The notes under the pieces: generated by a model | What the model was told of the DNA's origin: nothing | Database searches by the model: none | The model's input: the letters and a program-made list of their open reading frames with translations, nothing else | Shown: one piece after another, positions 52,415 through 61,781 of the stretch | How positions within the stretch are numbered: the stretch's first letter is position 1 | Layout: every line of letters begins with the position of its first letter | Translations under genes and position numbers: made by a program | NCBI RefSeq assembly: GCF_003298775.1 | Contig: NZ_QNTQ01000020.1 | Coordinates: forward strand, 1 to 64,000 | From: Rhodosalinus halophilus | Lineage (GTDB): Bacteria > Pseudomonadota > Alphaproteobacteria > Rhodobacterales > Rhodobacteraceae | Direction of reading: 5' to 3' | Length of the DNA: 64,000 bases

Positions 52415-53571
52415 ACTTCGGCCTGACCGACGAACAGGAGATGATCGTCTCCACCGTGCGCGCCTTCGTCGAGCGCGAGATCTACCCGCACGAGGCAGAG
52501 GTCGAGCGCACGGGCCGCGTGCCCCCCGAGCTGGCGCAGGAGATCAAGCGCAAGACGCTGGAGCTCGGCTTCTACGCCTGCAACTTTCCGCCGGAGGTGG
52601 GTGGCGCGGGGCTGTCGCACCTCGACTTCGCGCTGGTCGAGCGCGAGCTGGGCCGCGGCTCCATGGCGCTGACGCATTTCTTCGGCCGCCCCCAGAACAT
52701 CCTGATGGCCTGCGAGGGCGCGCAGCGCGAGCGCTACCTGCTGCCGGCGGTGCGCGGCGAGCGGATGGACGCGCTCGCCATGACCGAGCCTGACGCGGGC
52801 TCGGACGTGCGCGGCATGAAATGCACCGCGCGCCGCGACGGCGGCGACTGGGTGGTCAACGGCACCAAGCACTTCATCTCCGGCGCCGATCACGCGGATT
52901 TCTTCATCGTTTTCGTCGCCACCGGCGAGGACGACACGCCCCACGGCCCGAAAAAGCGCATCACCGCCTTCCTCGTCGATCGCGGCACGCCCGGTTTCAC
53001 CGTGCGCGAGGGATACCGCTCGGTCAGCCACCGCGGCTACGCCAACTGCATCCTCGAATTCGACGACTGCCGCCTGCCGGACGCCCAGGTTCTGGGCGCG
53101 GTGGACGGGGGCTTCGAGGTCATGAACACCTGGCTCTACGCCACCCGGATCACCGTCGCGGCGATGTCCGTGGGCCGCGCGCGCCGCGCCTTCGACCTCG
53201 CGCTCCACCACGCCGCGGAGCGCCGGCAGTTCGGCCAGACCATCGGTCGCTTCCAGGGCGTCTCCTTCCAGCTCGCCGATGCCGTGACCGAGATCGACGC
53301 CGCCGACTGGCTGACGCTCGCCGCCGCCTGGCGGCTCGACCAGGGGCTGCCCGCCAACCGCGAGATCGCGTCGGCCAAGCTCTACGCGACCGAGATGCTC
53401 GCGCGCGTGACCGACATGGGCATCCAGGTCTTCGGCGGCATGGGGCTGATGGACGACTTCCCGCTGGAACGCTTCTGGCGCGACGCGCGGGTGGAGCGGA
53501 TCTGGGACGGCACGTCGGAGATCCAGCGCCACATCATCGGCCGCGAGCTGCTGCGCCCGCTGGGAAGCTGA
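52411..53571 (+). CDS. Acyl-CoA dehydrogenase family protein
   Basis: This 386-residue flavoenzyme shows LTDEQEMIVSTVRAFVEREI at the N-terminus. AMTEPDAGSDVRGMKCTARR binds FAD, RRQFGQTIGRFQGVSFQLAD lies in the middle and IQVFGGMGLMDDF closes it before ERIWDGTSEIQRHIIGREL. The ATGA overlap ties it to the carnitine genes. A natural guess is gamma-butyrobetainyl-CoA or a crotonobetaine-related thioester, which would feed the carnitine route. This is inference from position. Confidence 0.85.
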   Translation: MNFGLTDEQEMIVSTVRAFVEREIYPHEAEVERTGRVPPELAQEIKRKTLELGFYACNFPPEVGGAGLSHLDFALVERELGRGSMALTHFFGRPQNILMACEGAQRERYLLPAVRGERMDALAMTEPDAGSDVRGMKCTARRDGGDWVVNGTKHFISGADHADFFIVFVATGEDDTPHGPKKRITAFLVDRGTPGFTVREGYRSVSHRGYANCILEFDDCRLPDAQVLGAVDGGFEVMNTWLYATRITVAAMSVGRARRAFDLALHHAAERRQFGQTIGRFQGVSFQLADAVTEIDAADWLTLAAAWRLDQGLPANREIASAKLYATEMLARVTDMGIQVFGGMGLMDDFPLERFWRDARVERIWDGTSEIQRHIIGRELLRPLGS

Positions 53572-53586
53572 GGCCCATGCGCGCGC

Positions 53587-53656
53587 CCGGTCCTTCTTCT
53601 TGGGGGAAAATATCCCGGGGGAGTCGCGCGTCCCGCGCGACGGGGGCAGCGCCCCC
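53587..53656 (+). repeat. Dispersed intergenic element, copy C, abutting a start codon
   Basis: The blocks CCGGTCCTTCTTCTTGGGGG, AAAATATCCCGGGGGAG, a GCGCG/CGCGC stem and GGGGGCAGCGCCCCC recur here. The last stem ends one base before the ATG of the CoA-ligase gene. It therefore fills the place of that gene's 5' leader, and no normal Shine-Dalgarno sequence is present. Confidence 0.75.
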
Positions 53657-55702
53657 ATGACGGCGCCCGCCGGGCCGCGCGACCTCTCCCGCCTGCTCCG
53701 GCCGCGCAGCGTCGCGGTGGTGGGCGGGGGCTGGGGCCGCAACGTGGTGCGGGAACTCGCCCGTGCAGGCTTCGCGGGCGAGATCTGGCCCGTGCACCCG
53801 AGCGCCGCCGAGATCGAGGGGTTGCCCGCGTTTCGCCGGCCGGAGGATCTGCCCGCGCCGCCCGACGCCGCCTATGTCGCGGTGAACCGCGAGGCCGCCG
53901 TCGGCGCCGTGGGCGCGCTCGCCGCGATGGGGGCGGGCGGCGCGGTCTGCTTCGCCTCGGGCTTCGCCGAGGCGGAGGCCGAAAGCGCGGGCTCGGTCGA
54001 TCTGCAAGACCGCCTCGTCGCGGCGGCAGGAACGATGCCGCTTGTGGGCCCCAATTGTTACGGTCTGCTCAACTATCTCGACCGTGTGGCGCTCTGGCCC
54101 GATGCGCATGGGGGCCGGCCGGTCGGCCGTGGCGTCGCCATCGTCACGCAGAGCTCCAACATCGCGATCAACCTGACGATGCAGCGCCGGGCGCTGCCCG
54201 TCGCCTATGTCGTCACGGCGGGTAACCAGGCGCAGACAGGGCTCGCGGAGATCGCCGCCGCGCTGGCGCAGGATGCGCGGGTCACGGCGCTGGGGCTGCA
54301 TGTCGAGGGGGTGGGGGATCCGGCCGCGCTCCATGCGCTTGCGCGCGCGGCCCGGGCGCGGGGGCTTCCCGTGGTCGTGCTCAAGAGCGGCGCGACCGAG
54401 GCGGCACAGGCCGCAGCACTCTCGCACACCGCCTCGCTGGCGGGCAGCGCGGCGGGCGCGCGCGCGCTCTTCCGCCGGCTGGGCTTCGGGCAGGCCGAGA
54501 CGCTGGAGGGATTTCTCGAGGCGCTGAAGCTTCTGCATGTCGCGGGGCCGCCGGCACGCGCGGGCCTGGCGCTCCTGTCCTGTTCGGGCGGCGAGGCCGG
54601 GCTCGCCGCCGATGCCGCCGCGGCGCGGGGCCTGCGGCTGCCGCCGCTCGACGCCGGCCAGCAGGCCGCGCTGCGCCGGGCGCTGGGCCCGCGCGTGGCG
54701 CTCGCCAACCCGCTCGACTATCACACCTACATCTGGGGCGATGCGGGCGCGATGGCCGATGTGGTGGCCGGCATGGATTCGCCCGCGCTGGGCCTCGTGG
54801 GCCTGCTGCTCGATCTGCCGCGCGCCGATCGCTGCGACCCGTCGGCCTGGGACTGCGCGCTCGAGGCCGCCGAGGCGGCGGCGCCGCGACTCTCCTGCCC
54901 GCTGGCCGTGATCTCGACCCTGCCCGAGGGACTGCCCGAGCCCGTGGCCGAGCGTCTCGCCGCCCGCGGCATCGCGCCGCTCATGGGCCTCGGCGCGGCG
55001 CTCGAGGGGATCGCCGTCGCGCAGGCGGCCGTGCCCCGTCGGGGCGAAGTCCCGGCGCCGGCGGCGACGCGCGGCCCGGCGCCCGGCCGTCTGATGGACG
55101 AGGCCGCGGCAAAGTCGGCGCTCGCGGCCTTCGGGCTGCCGGTGCCCGAGGGGCAGCGGGTCGAGACCGCCGCCGAGGCGGGGGCGGCCGCCGCGCGGCT
55201 GGGCGTTCCGGTCGCGGTGAAGCGGCTGGGGCTGGCGCACAAGTCCGAGGCCGGCGCGGTCGCGCTTGGCCTTGAGGGCGCCGCGCGGGCCGAGGCGGCG
55301 GCCCGCGCCATGGGCGCGGGGCCTTATCTAATCGAGGCCATGGTGCCCGGCGCGGTGGCCGAACTGCTTGTGGGCGTCACGCGCGATCCGGCGCATGGCC
55401 TGCTTCTGACCCTGGGTGCGGGCGGGGTGCTCGCCGAACTCGTCGAGGATACGGCCACACTGCTGCTGCCCGCCCCGCAGGACGAAATCGCCGCGGCGCT
55501 CGACGGGCTGCGCGCGGCGCGGCTCCTGTCCGGCTGGCGTGGCCGGCCCGCGGCCGATCGCGCGGCCATCGTCGGCGCCGTCGCGGCCGTCGCGCGGTTC
55601 GCCGAGGCCCATGCCGCGCGGCTGGACGAGGTGGAGGTCAATCCGCTGCTCTGCCTGCCGGATCGCGCCGTCGCGGCGGATGCGCTGATCCGGATCGCCT
55701 GA
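53657..55702 (+). CDS. NDP-forming acyl-CoA synthetase (acetate-CoA ligase family)
   Basis: This 681-residue fusion has a CoA-binding domain (LRPRSVAVVGGGWGRNVVRE), a ligase domain with the phosphorylated His in ALSHTASLAGSAAGARALF, and a C-terminal ATP-grasp domain (about 480-681: AVKRLGLAHKSEAGAVALGL, LLTLGAGGVLAELVEDTATL). It makes an acyl-CoA from an acid, ATP and CoA. It follows the acyl-CoA dehydrogenase, so it may activate gamma-butyrobetaine or a related acid. The leader is repeat copy C. Confidence 0.85.
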   Translation: MTAPAGPRDLSRLLRPRSVAVVGGGWGRNVVRELARAGFAGEIWPVHPSAAEIEGLPAFRRPEDLPAPPDAAYVAVNREAAVGAVGALAAMGAGGAVCFASGFAEAEAESAGSVDLQDRLVAAAGTMPLVGPNCYGLLNYLDRVALWPDAHGGRPVGRGVAIVTQSSNIAINLTMQRRALPVAYVVTAGNQAQTGLAEIAAALAQDARVTALGLHVEGVGDPAALHALARAARARGLPVVVLKSGATEAAQAAALSHTASLAGSAAGARALFRRLGFGQAETLEGFLEALKLLHVAGPPARAGLALLSCSGGEAGLAADAAAARGLRLPPLDAGQQAALRRALGPRVALANPLDYHTYIWGDAGAMADVVAGMDSPALGLVGLLLDLPRADRCDPSAWDCALEAAEAAAPRLSCPLAVISTLPEGLPEPVAERLAARGIAPLMGLGAALEGIAVAQAAVPRRGEVPAPAATRGPAPGRLMDEAAAKSALAAFGLPVPEGQRVETAAEAGAAAARLGVPVAVKRLGLAHKSEAGAVALGLEGAARAEAAARAMGAGPYLIEAMVPGAVAELLVGVTRDPAHGLLLTLGAGGVLAELVEDTATLLLPAPQDEIAAALDGLRAARLLSGWRGRPAADRAAIVGAVAAVARFAEAHAARLDEVEVNPLLCLPDRAVAADALIRIA

Positions 55703-55800
55703 GCACGACGCCCCGGCGTCGCAGGCGCGTCACGCGGGGTTTCTATCGTGGCGCCGATATCGCATGCTGCATGGCAGCGAAGGCCGGGACGAGGACGGCA

Positions 55801-57189
55801 ATGCACCTGGAAAACAAGACCTTCGACGAGTTGAAGATCGGGGACAGCGCCGAGCTCAAGCGGTTGTGCACCTCCGACGACCTGCTGATCTTCGCCAACG
55901 TCTCGGGCAACCACAACCCGATGCACATCGTGGATCCTGACGGTCCCGGCCCGCGCGAGCCGGTGGCGCCCTCGATGTTCGTGGGCTCGCTGGTCTCGGC
56001 CGTGCTCGGCAACCTGCTGCCGGGGGCGGGCACGCTCTACCGGCACCAGACGCTCGACTTCCAGAATCGCGCCCATGCCGGCGAGGAACTCGTCAGCCGC
56101 GTGACCGTCACCGGCAAGGACGCGGCCGAGGGGACGGTGACGCTCGCCACCGAGGTGCGGCGCCTGTCCGACGACGCGCTCGTCATGCAGGGCGAGGCTG
56201 TGGTCGAGGCACCGCGCGAGAAGCTGGTCTACGACGATCAGGAACTGCCGGGGCTGATCGTCCAGCGCCATCTTCATTTCGATGCGCTGATGCAGCGCGC
56301 CGAGGCGCTTCCGCCGCTCCCCATGGCGGTGGTCGCGCCGGAGGAGGAGAAGGCGCTGGGCGGCGCGCTCCTGGCCGCGCGGCGCAGGCTGATCGAGCCG
56401 GTGCTCGTCGGCGCACGCGCCCGGATCGAGGCGGTCGCGGAGGCGTCCGGCGAGGATTTGTCGGGCATCGAGATCGTCGATGTCCCCGAGCACGCGGCCG
56501 CAGCGCGCCGCGCCGTGGCGCTGGTGCACGAGGGGCGCGTCGGCGGGCTGATGAAGGGGCACCTGCACACCGACGTCCTGCTGCGCGCCGCCGTGGACCG
56601 CGACAGCGGGCTGCGCACCGGGCGGCGCTTCACCCATGTCTTCGTGATGGACGTGCCGGGCCTGCCGCATCCGCTGCTGGTCACCGACGCGGCGATCAAC
56701 ATCTCGCCGGACCTCGCCTGCAAGGTGGACATCGTGCAGAACGCGATCGAGGTCGCCCGGTCCATCGGCATCGAGACGCCCCGCGTCGCCGTCCTCTCGG
56801 CGGTCGAGACGGTGAATCCGTCGCTGCCCTCCTCGATGGACGCGGCGCTGTTGTCGAAGATGGCCGATCGCGGCCAGATCACCGGCGGATACGTCGAGGG
56901 GCCGCTGGCGATGGACAACGCGATCGATCTGGGCGCGGCGCGGACCAAGGGACTCACGGGGTCCGAGGTGGCCGGCCGTGCCGAAGTGCTCGTCGCCCCC
57001 AATCTCGACGCCGGCAACATGATCGCCAAGCAGCTCACATTCATCGCCCATGCCGAGGCGGCGGGCATCGTGGCGGGGGCGAAGGCGCCCATCGTGCTGA
57101 CGAGCCGGGCCGACGACGAAATGGCGCGGCTCGCCTCCTGCGCGGTCGCGGCGCTGCATCACCGTCACCTTCAGGAGCAGGGCGGATGA
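55801..57189 (+). CDS. MaoC-like dehydratase fused to phosphate acetyltransferase
   Basis: This 462-residue protein has an N-terminal hotdog domain (about 1-140: FANVSGNHNPMHIVDP is the hydratase-2 motif). A C-terminal Pta/Ptb domain follows (GGLMKGHLHTDVLLRAAVDR, RFTHVFVMDVPGLPHPLLVT, AVETVNPSLPSSMDAALLSK). The fusion type is known as bifunctional enoyl-CoA hydratase/phosphate acetyltransferase. Pta turns acetyl- or butyryl-CoA plus phosphate into acyl phosphate. ATG 55801 was chosen by homology. An ATGA overlap leads into ackA. Confidence 0.88.
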   Translation: MHLENKTFDELKIGDSAELKRLCTSDDLLIFANVSGNHNPMHIVDPDGPGPREPVAPSMFVGSLVSAVLGNLLPGAGTLYRHQTLDFQNRAHAGEELVSRVTVTGKDAAEGTVTLATEVRRLSDDALVMQGEAVVEAPREKLVYDDQELPGLIVQRHLHFDALMQRAEALPPLPMAVVAPEEEKALGGALLAARRRLIEPVLVGARARIEAVAEASGEDLSGIEIVDVPEHAAAARRAVALVHEGRVGGLMKGHLHTDVLLRAAVDRDSGLRTGRRFTHVFVMDVPGLPHPLLVTDAAINISPDLACKVDIVQNAIEVARSIGIETPRVAVLSAVETVNPSLPSSMDAALLSKMADRGQITGGYVEGPLAMDNAIDLGAARTKGLTGSEVAGRAEVLVAPNLDAGNMIAKQLTFIAHAEAAGIVAGAKAPIVLTSRADDEMARLASCAVAALHHRHLQEQGG

Positions 57190-58361
57190 GCGGGCATGTC
57201 CTCACGCTGAACGCGGGCAGTTCCTCGCTGAAGCTGGGGCTCTTCACCGCCGAGGCCGAACCCGGCTGCCTCGCCGAGGGTCATGCGGAGCGCATCGGCA
57301 AGGACGCGCGGATCCGCCTCGCCGACGGCGACGGTCGCGAACTCGCGGCGCGCGAGCTGGGCGAGGCGGGGGCCACGCACGCCGACGCGCTCGACGCGGC
57401 GCTGGCGATGCTCGAAGAGCATCTGCCCGAGGCGCGCGTCGAGGCGGTGGGGCACCGCGTCGTGCACGGCGGGCAGGACTTCGACCGGCCCGTGCGGCTG
57501 GACGATCGTGTTCTCGGGGCGCTCGAGGCGCTGGAGCCCTTCGCACCGCTGCACCAGCCGCACAATCTCGCCGGGGTGCGCGCGGCGCGCGCGGCCTTTC
57601 CGCAGGCGATCCAGGTGGCCTGTTTCGACACGGCCTTCCACCGGCATCACCCTTTCGTCAACGACGTCTTCGGCCTGCCGCGGGCGTTCTACGAGCGCGG
57701 CGTGCGCCGCTACGGCTTCCACGGGCTGAGCTACGACTACATCGCGGGCGAGCTCGCCCGCGCGCACCCCGAGCTGCACGCGGGCCGCGTGGCCGTCGCC
57801 CATCTGGGCAACGGCGCCTCGATCTGCGGCATCGTGCAGGGCCGCTCGGTCGCCTCGACGATGGGCTTCACCGCGCTGGACGGCCTGCCGATGGGCACGC
57901 GCGTGGGTCAGCTCGACCCGGGCGTGGTGCTGCATCTTATCGAGCAGGAGGGCATGAGCGCCGCCGAAATCTCCGAGATGCTCTACAAGCGCTCGGGGCT
58001 TCTGGGCCTTTCGGGCATCTCGAACGACATGCGCACCCTCGAGGCCTCGGAGGATCCCCGCGCCGCCGAAGCGATCGCCTATTTCACTTTCCGCATCCGG
58101 CGCGAGATCGGCGCGATGGCGGCGGCGATGGCGGGGCTGGACGGCATCGTCTTCACCGGCGGCATCGGCGAGAACTCCGCGCGCGTGCGCCGCGAGGTCT
58201 GCGCGCCGCTCGAGTGGCTGGGCGTGACGCTGGACGAGGCCGCGAACGAAGCGGGCGCCCGGCGGATCGACGCGGGCGGCCGGGTCGGGGTGCTGGCGAT
58301 TCCCACCGACGAGGAACGGGTGATCGCGCGCGCCGCGGCGGCGGCGCTCGGCGCGGGGTAG
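57186..58361 (+). CDS. ackA: Acetate/propionate kinase
   Basis: This 391-residue ASKHA kinase makes ATP and acetate from acetyl phosphate. LTLNAGSSSLKLGLF, VGHRVVHGGQDF, CFDTAFHRHHPF, RRYGFHGLSYDYI, VAHLGNGASICGI and FTGGIGENSARVRREVC are the family motifs. Coupling to the Pta fusion gives a complete acetyl-CoA to acetate path, which could drain acetyl-CoA formed from acetoacetate of the carnitine route. Confidence 0.95.
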   Translation: MSGHVLTLNAGSSSLKLGLFTAEAEPGCLAEGHAERIGKDARIRLADGDGRELAARELGEAGATHADALDAALAMLEEHLPEARVEAVGHRVVHGGQDFDRPVRLDDRVLGALEALEPFAPLHQPHNLAGVRAARAAFPQAIQVACFDTAFHRHHPFVNDVFGLPRAFYERGVRRYGFHGLSYDYIAGELARAHPELHAGRVAVAHLGNGASICGIVQGRSVASTMGFTALDGLPMGTRVGQLDPGVVLHLIEQEGMSAAEISEMLYKRSGLLGLSGISNDMRTLEASEDPRAAEAIAYFTFRIRREIGAMAAAMAGLDGIVFTGGIGENSARVRREVCAPLEWLGVTLDEAANEAGARRIDAGGRVGVLAIPTDEERVIARAAAAALGAG

Positions 58362-58447
58362 GCCCGGTCCTCTCGCGGAGCGGCCATTGTGTCCGGGCGC
58401 GAAAGCCTGTCTATGTAGCCGCCGCCGGACCAGACCGTGGAGGCCCC

Positions 58448-59272
58448 ATGCCCGATCCCATGCTGCTTTCCCAGATGCTCGTGCTGCTGCTCGTGATCGG
58501 AGCCGTCGCGGGGGTGCTGGCGGGGCTGCTGGGCGTGGGCGGCGGGATCGTTCTGGTGCCCGCCTTCTTCTACGCCTTCCAGACCCTGGGCTACGACGGG
58601 CCGCAGCTCATGCAGATCTGTCTCGCGACCTCGCTGGCGACGATCGTCGTGACCTCGGCCCGCTCGGTGATGAGTCACAGCCGCAAGGGCGCGGTGGACT
58701 GGCCGATCCTCAAGGGCTGGGCGCCCGGCATCGCCATCGGCGCGATCCTCGGCGTGACGCTGGCCGCCGTGCTGCGCTCGACCGTGCTGCAGGGCATCTT
58801 CGGGGTTCTGGGGCTGGCGATCGGCCTCTACCTCGGCCTCGGCAAGCCGCACTGGCGGCTGGCGCCGGAGATGCCGCGCGGCTTTCGCCGCGCGGTCTAT
58901 GCGCCGCTGGTGGGGTTCTTGTCGGTGCTGATGGGCATCGGCGGCGGCAGCTTCGGCGTGCCGCTGATGAGCCTGCACGGCGTGCCGATTCATCGCGCCG
59001 TGGCCACGGCGGCGGGCTTCGGCATGCTGATCGCGGTGCCCGGTGTGGCGGGCTTCCTTCTGCTCACGATCGACCCGGCGCACCGGCCGCCCTTCACGGT
59101 GGGGGCGGTGAACCTGCCGGCCTTCGCGGTGGTGATCGCGATGACGCTGCTCACCGCGCCCCTGGGCGTGCGGATCGCGCATGCGATGAATCCCACGCCG
59201 CTGCGTCGGCTCTTCGCGGTCTTCCTGCTGCTGGTTGCGGGCAACATGCTGCGCAAGTCGCTGGGGTGGTGA
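58448..59272 (+). CDS. TauE/SafE-type (TSUP) membrane permease
   Basis: This 274-residue protein has about eight hydrophobic helices and two repeated Gly-rich signatures, AGLLGVGGGIVLVPAFF and LMGIGGGSFGVPLMSLHG. TSUP members export or import sulfite, sulfoacetate or other small anions; substrates are hard to predict. It overlaps the start of the next gene (GTGA). Confidence 0.88.
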   Translation: MPDPMLLSQMLVLLLVIGAVAGVLAGLLGVGGGIVLVPAFFYAFQTLGYDGPQLMQICLATSLATIVVTSARSVMSHSRKGAVDWPILKGWAPGIAIGAILGVTLAAVLRSTVLQGIFGVLGLAIGLYLGLGKPHWRLAPEMPRGFRRAVYAPLVGFLSVLMGIGGGSFGVPLMSLHGVPIHRAVATAAGFGMLIAVPGVAGFLLLTIDPAHRPPFTVGAVNLPAFAVVIAMTLLTAPLGVRIAHAMNPTPLRRLFAVFLLLVAGNMLRKSLGW

Positions 59273-60054
59273 CGGACCTGCAGGCGCGGGGCTGGGCGCG
59301 CCTGCCGGCCGACCCCGGCACGCGCGCCTGGGCCGAGGCGGCGCTGCCCGCGGCGCGCGCGGCGCTGGCCGACGAGGGGCTGCGCGCCCGCTGGCTCGAC
59401 TGCGAGGGCACCTGGTTCGTCGGCGTCGATGCGCTGCCGAACGACGCGGAGGGGCGGGTGGCCGCCGGCCCGCCGCTGCCCGAGGCCGTGCGCGCGGCGC
59501 TCTCGGCGCTCTACGGGCCGGTGCCGCCGCTGCACCGCGCGCAGCTCTCGGCCGTGTTCCCGGGCTATCCGCGGCCGCGCGCGGAGGAGAGCGAGGCCGC
59601 CTTTCGCTACAGGCTGCGGCGCGACGCGGCGCATGTCGACGGGCTGCTGCCCGAGGGGCCGGCGCGCCGCCGGCATCTGCGCGAGCCGCATCTGTGGATC
59701 CTCGGCCTGCCGCTGACCCGGGCCGATCCGGGCGCCAGCCCGCTCGCCGTCTGGGAGGGAAGCCATGCGGTGATGCGCCGGGCCTTCGCCGCTGCGCTCG
59801 AGGGCGTGGCGCCCGCGGACTGGGGGGAGGTCGATCTGACCGAGACCTATCACGCCGCGCGCCGCGAGGTCTTCGAGACCTGCCGCCGCGTGACCCTCCC
59901 CGCCGCACCGGGGGAGGCGCTGCTCCTGCACCGGATGACGCTGCACGGCATCGCGCCCTGGGCGGCGGGCGCCCGGGCAGGGCGGGAGGGTCGCGTCACC
60001 GCCTATTTCCGGCCCCTCGTGGCGGATCCGGCGGCCTGGCTGTCGGCGCTCTGA
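59269..60054 (+). CDS. Phytanoyl-CoA dioxygenase-like protein
   Basis: This protein of about 261 residues begins at GTG 59269, overlapping the permease stop. A candidate Fe(II)/2-oxoglutarate site is HVD (AAHVDGLLPEG, near 120) with the distal His in MTLHGIAPW (near 223) and Arg in EGRVTAYFRP. It lacks a signal peptide. The substrate is unknown; coupling to a TSUP permease suggests a shared small anionic compound. Confidence 0.7.
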   Translation: MTDLQARGWARLPADPGTRAWAEAALPAARAALADEGLRARWLDCEGTWFVGVDALPNDAEGRVAAGPPLPEAVRAALSALYGPVPPLHRAQLSAVFPGYPRPRAEESEAAFRYRLRRDAAHVDGLLPEGPARRRHLREPHLWILGLPLTRADPGASPLAVWEGSHAVMRRAFAAALEGVAPADWGEVDLTETYHAARREVFETCRRVTLPAAPGEALLLHRMTLHGIAPWAAGARAGREGRVTAYFRPLVADPAAWLSAL

Positions 60055-60057
60055 CGC

Positions 60058-61620
60058 TCAGCCCAGCATCTTGAGCGCCGCGCGCGCCGCCACGGCCCCG
60101 CCGCCCATCGCGCCGGCATAGCCGCCGAAGCCCGTGAAGGCGGAGGCGAGCCAGAGCCCCGGCACGGCGGTGCGCGCCGAGGCGGGCGGGCCGGCGAAGA
60201 TCCGGGCCGGCGGCTCTGGCGCGAAGCCGTAGACCGCGCCGCCCGGCGTGCCGAGATAGGCGGCCATCGTCTGCGCGGTGGCCATCTCGGCGTGCTGCAC
60301 GGCGGCGGCGAAACCGGGCCATTCCGCATCGAGCCTGCGCGTGAAGGCCTCCACCCAGGCGGTCTTGCGCGCGGCGTAGGCGGCTTCGTCCAGCCCTTGC
60401 CAGTTCTCGGCGCGGTCCACGCCGGTGACGCTGACGGGGGCAGGCGCGCCGCGGGCGGCGAGGCCCGAATCGATCTGTCCGTAATCGACGACCACCGCGG
60501 GGGGCAGGCGCGCGCCGGGCGCCTCGCCGAGGAGCGCCGCCGCCTTCCGGTAGTCGCCGAGCGCCGACATCCAGTCGGGGACGAGGACGGTCGAGTAGCT
60601 GCGCGTGCCGAGTTCCGCCGCCGGCCGGTCGAGCGCGAAGGTGATCTCGAAAAGCGAGATGGAGAGCGGCCGGTCGGCATAGGGCTCCATGAAGCTGTCG
60701 CGCGCGGCCTCGGGAAGCATCTGCGCGATGGCATGGGGCGCGGCATTGGCGATCACCGCCGCCGCAGCGACCTCGGTGGCGCCCCGCGCCCCGTCGCGGT
60801 ACCGCACGCCCGCGGCGCGGCCCGCCTCGTCGAGCGTCACGCCCGTCACCTCGCGCCCTGCGAGCGCCGCGCCGCCCTCCTCGCGGATGATCGCCACCAG
60901 CGCCTCGGAGAGTTCCCCCGAGCCGCCGCGGACGTAGTGCCCGCCGTCCGCCAGAAAGCCGCCCTGCGCCATGGCGTAGCCCAGCCACCAGAAGCGGTCC
61001 GGGTCGTCGGTGTAGTAGGGCAGATTGGCCGCGAGCAGGATCTTGAGCACCTCGTCCTCGCCGAAATGCCGCTGCATGACCTCCGACAGCGAGGCGCGCA
61101 TGTCGCGCACCAGCGCCCAGAGATCGAGCGGCAGCTCGGAGGCGTGGCCCAGCCACCAATGGCCCGCGTGCCGCTCGGAAAAGAGGCGCACGGCCTCGTG
61201 CGTGCGGCCGATCTGGCGCAGGAAGCCGCGAATCGCTTCCGAGCGGGCGGGAAAGCGCGCGACCAGCGTCCGCTCCACCGCCTCGAGGCCCGCGGGCAGC
61301 ACGAGCGGCGGGGTCAGATGCGGCGCCCTGATCTCCATGAAATCGGGGATCGGCACAAAGTCGACCCGGTCTTCTAGGCCGAGCGCGGCGAAGAGCGGCC
61401 CGCGCGGGTCGATGCCGCCGCCGGGGCGGGTGGTCTCGTGCAGCGACATCTCGAAGCGGCGGCCGCCGCGCTCCACCGTCACGGCCGCGCCGCCGAAGCG
61501 GTCGTTCTTCTCGAGCACCAGCACCTTCTGGCCGGCCTTGGCCAGCAGCGCCCCCGCGGTGAGCCCACCGAGCCCCGAGCCGATCACCACGACGTCCCAG
61601 CGCCTTTCCATGTCGGTCAT
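60058..61620 (-). CDS. Phytoene desaturase-like FAD oxidoreductase
   Basis: This 520-residue protein has an N-terminal dinucleotide fold (VVVIGSGLGGLTAGALLAKA, LVLEKNDRFGGAAVTVERGG) and a C-terminal FAD-closing motif (PGLWLASAFTGFGGYAGAMG). It belongs to the CrtI/retinol-saturase-like group. No other carotenoid gene is near, so a carotenoid substrate is not assured. GGAG lies 7 bp before the ATG at 61620. It ends 3 bp from the dioxygenase-like gene (convergent). Confidence 0.82.
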   Translation of the reverse strand: MTDMERRWDVVVIGSGLGGLTAGALLAKAGQKVLVLEKNDRFGGAAVTVERGGRRFEMSLHETTRPGGGIDPRGPLFAALGLEDRVDFVPIPDFMEIRAPHLTPPLVLPAGLEAVERTLVARFPARSEAIRGFLRQIGRTHEAVRLFSERHAGHWWLGHASELPLDLWALVRDMRASLSEVMQRHFGEDEVLKILLAANLPYYTDDPDRFWWLGYAMAQGGFLADGGHYVRGGSGELSEALVAIIREEGGAALAGREVTGVTLDEAGRAAGVRYRDGARGATEVAAAAVIANAAPHAIAQMLPEAARDSFMEPYADRPLSISLFEITFALDRPAAELGTRSYSTVLVPDWMSALGDYRKAAALLGEAPGARLPPAVVVDYGQIDSGLAARGAPAPVSVTGVDRAENWQGLDEAAYAARKTAWVEAFTRRLDAEWPGFAAAVQHAEMATAQTMAAYLGTPGGAVYGFAPEPPARIFAGPPASARTAVPGLWLASAFTGFGGYAGAMGGGAVAARAALKMLG

Positions 61621-61781
61621 CGCCGTCTCCGTCCTTTCCGATCCGCCGACGCGTCCCGGCGCGCGCGACACGGCCGGCCGCGGCCGTTCATTGGAGCCAT
61701 GCTTTCATGACAGAGGTGCGACGCACGGCCCTTGACCGCGCGCAACGCCGCCCGGGCGGCGCGCCTCGGTCCCGCCCCGTA

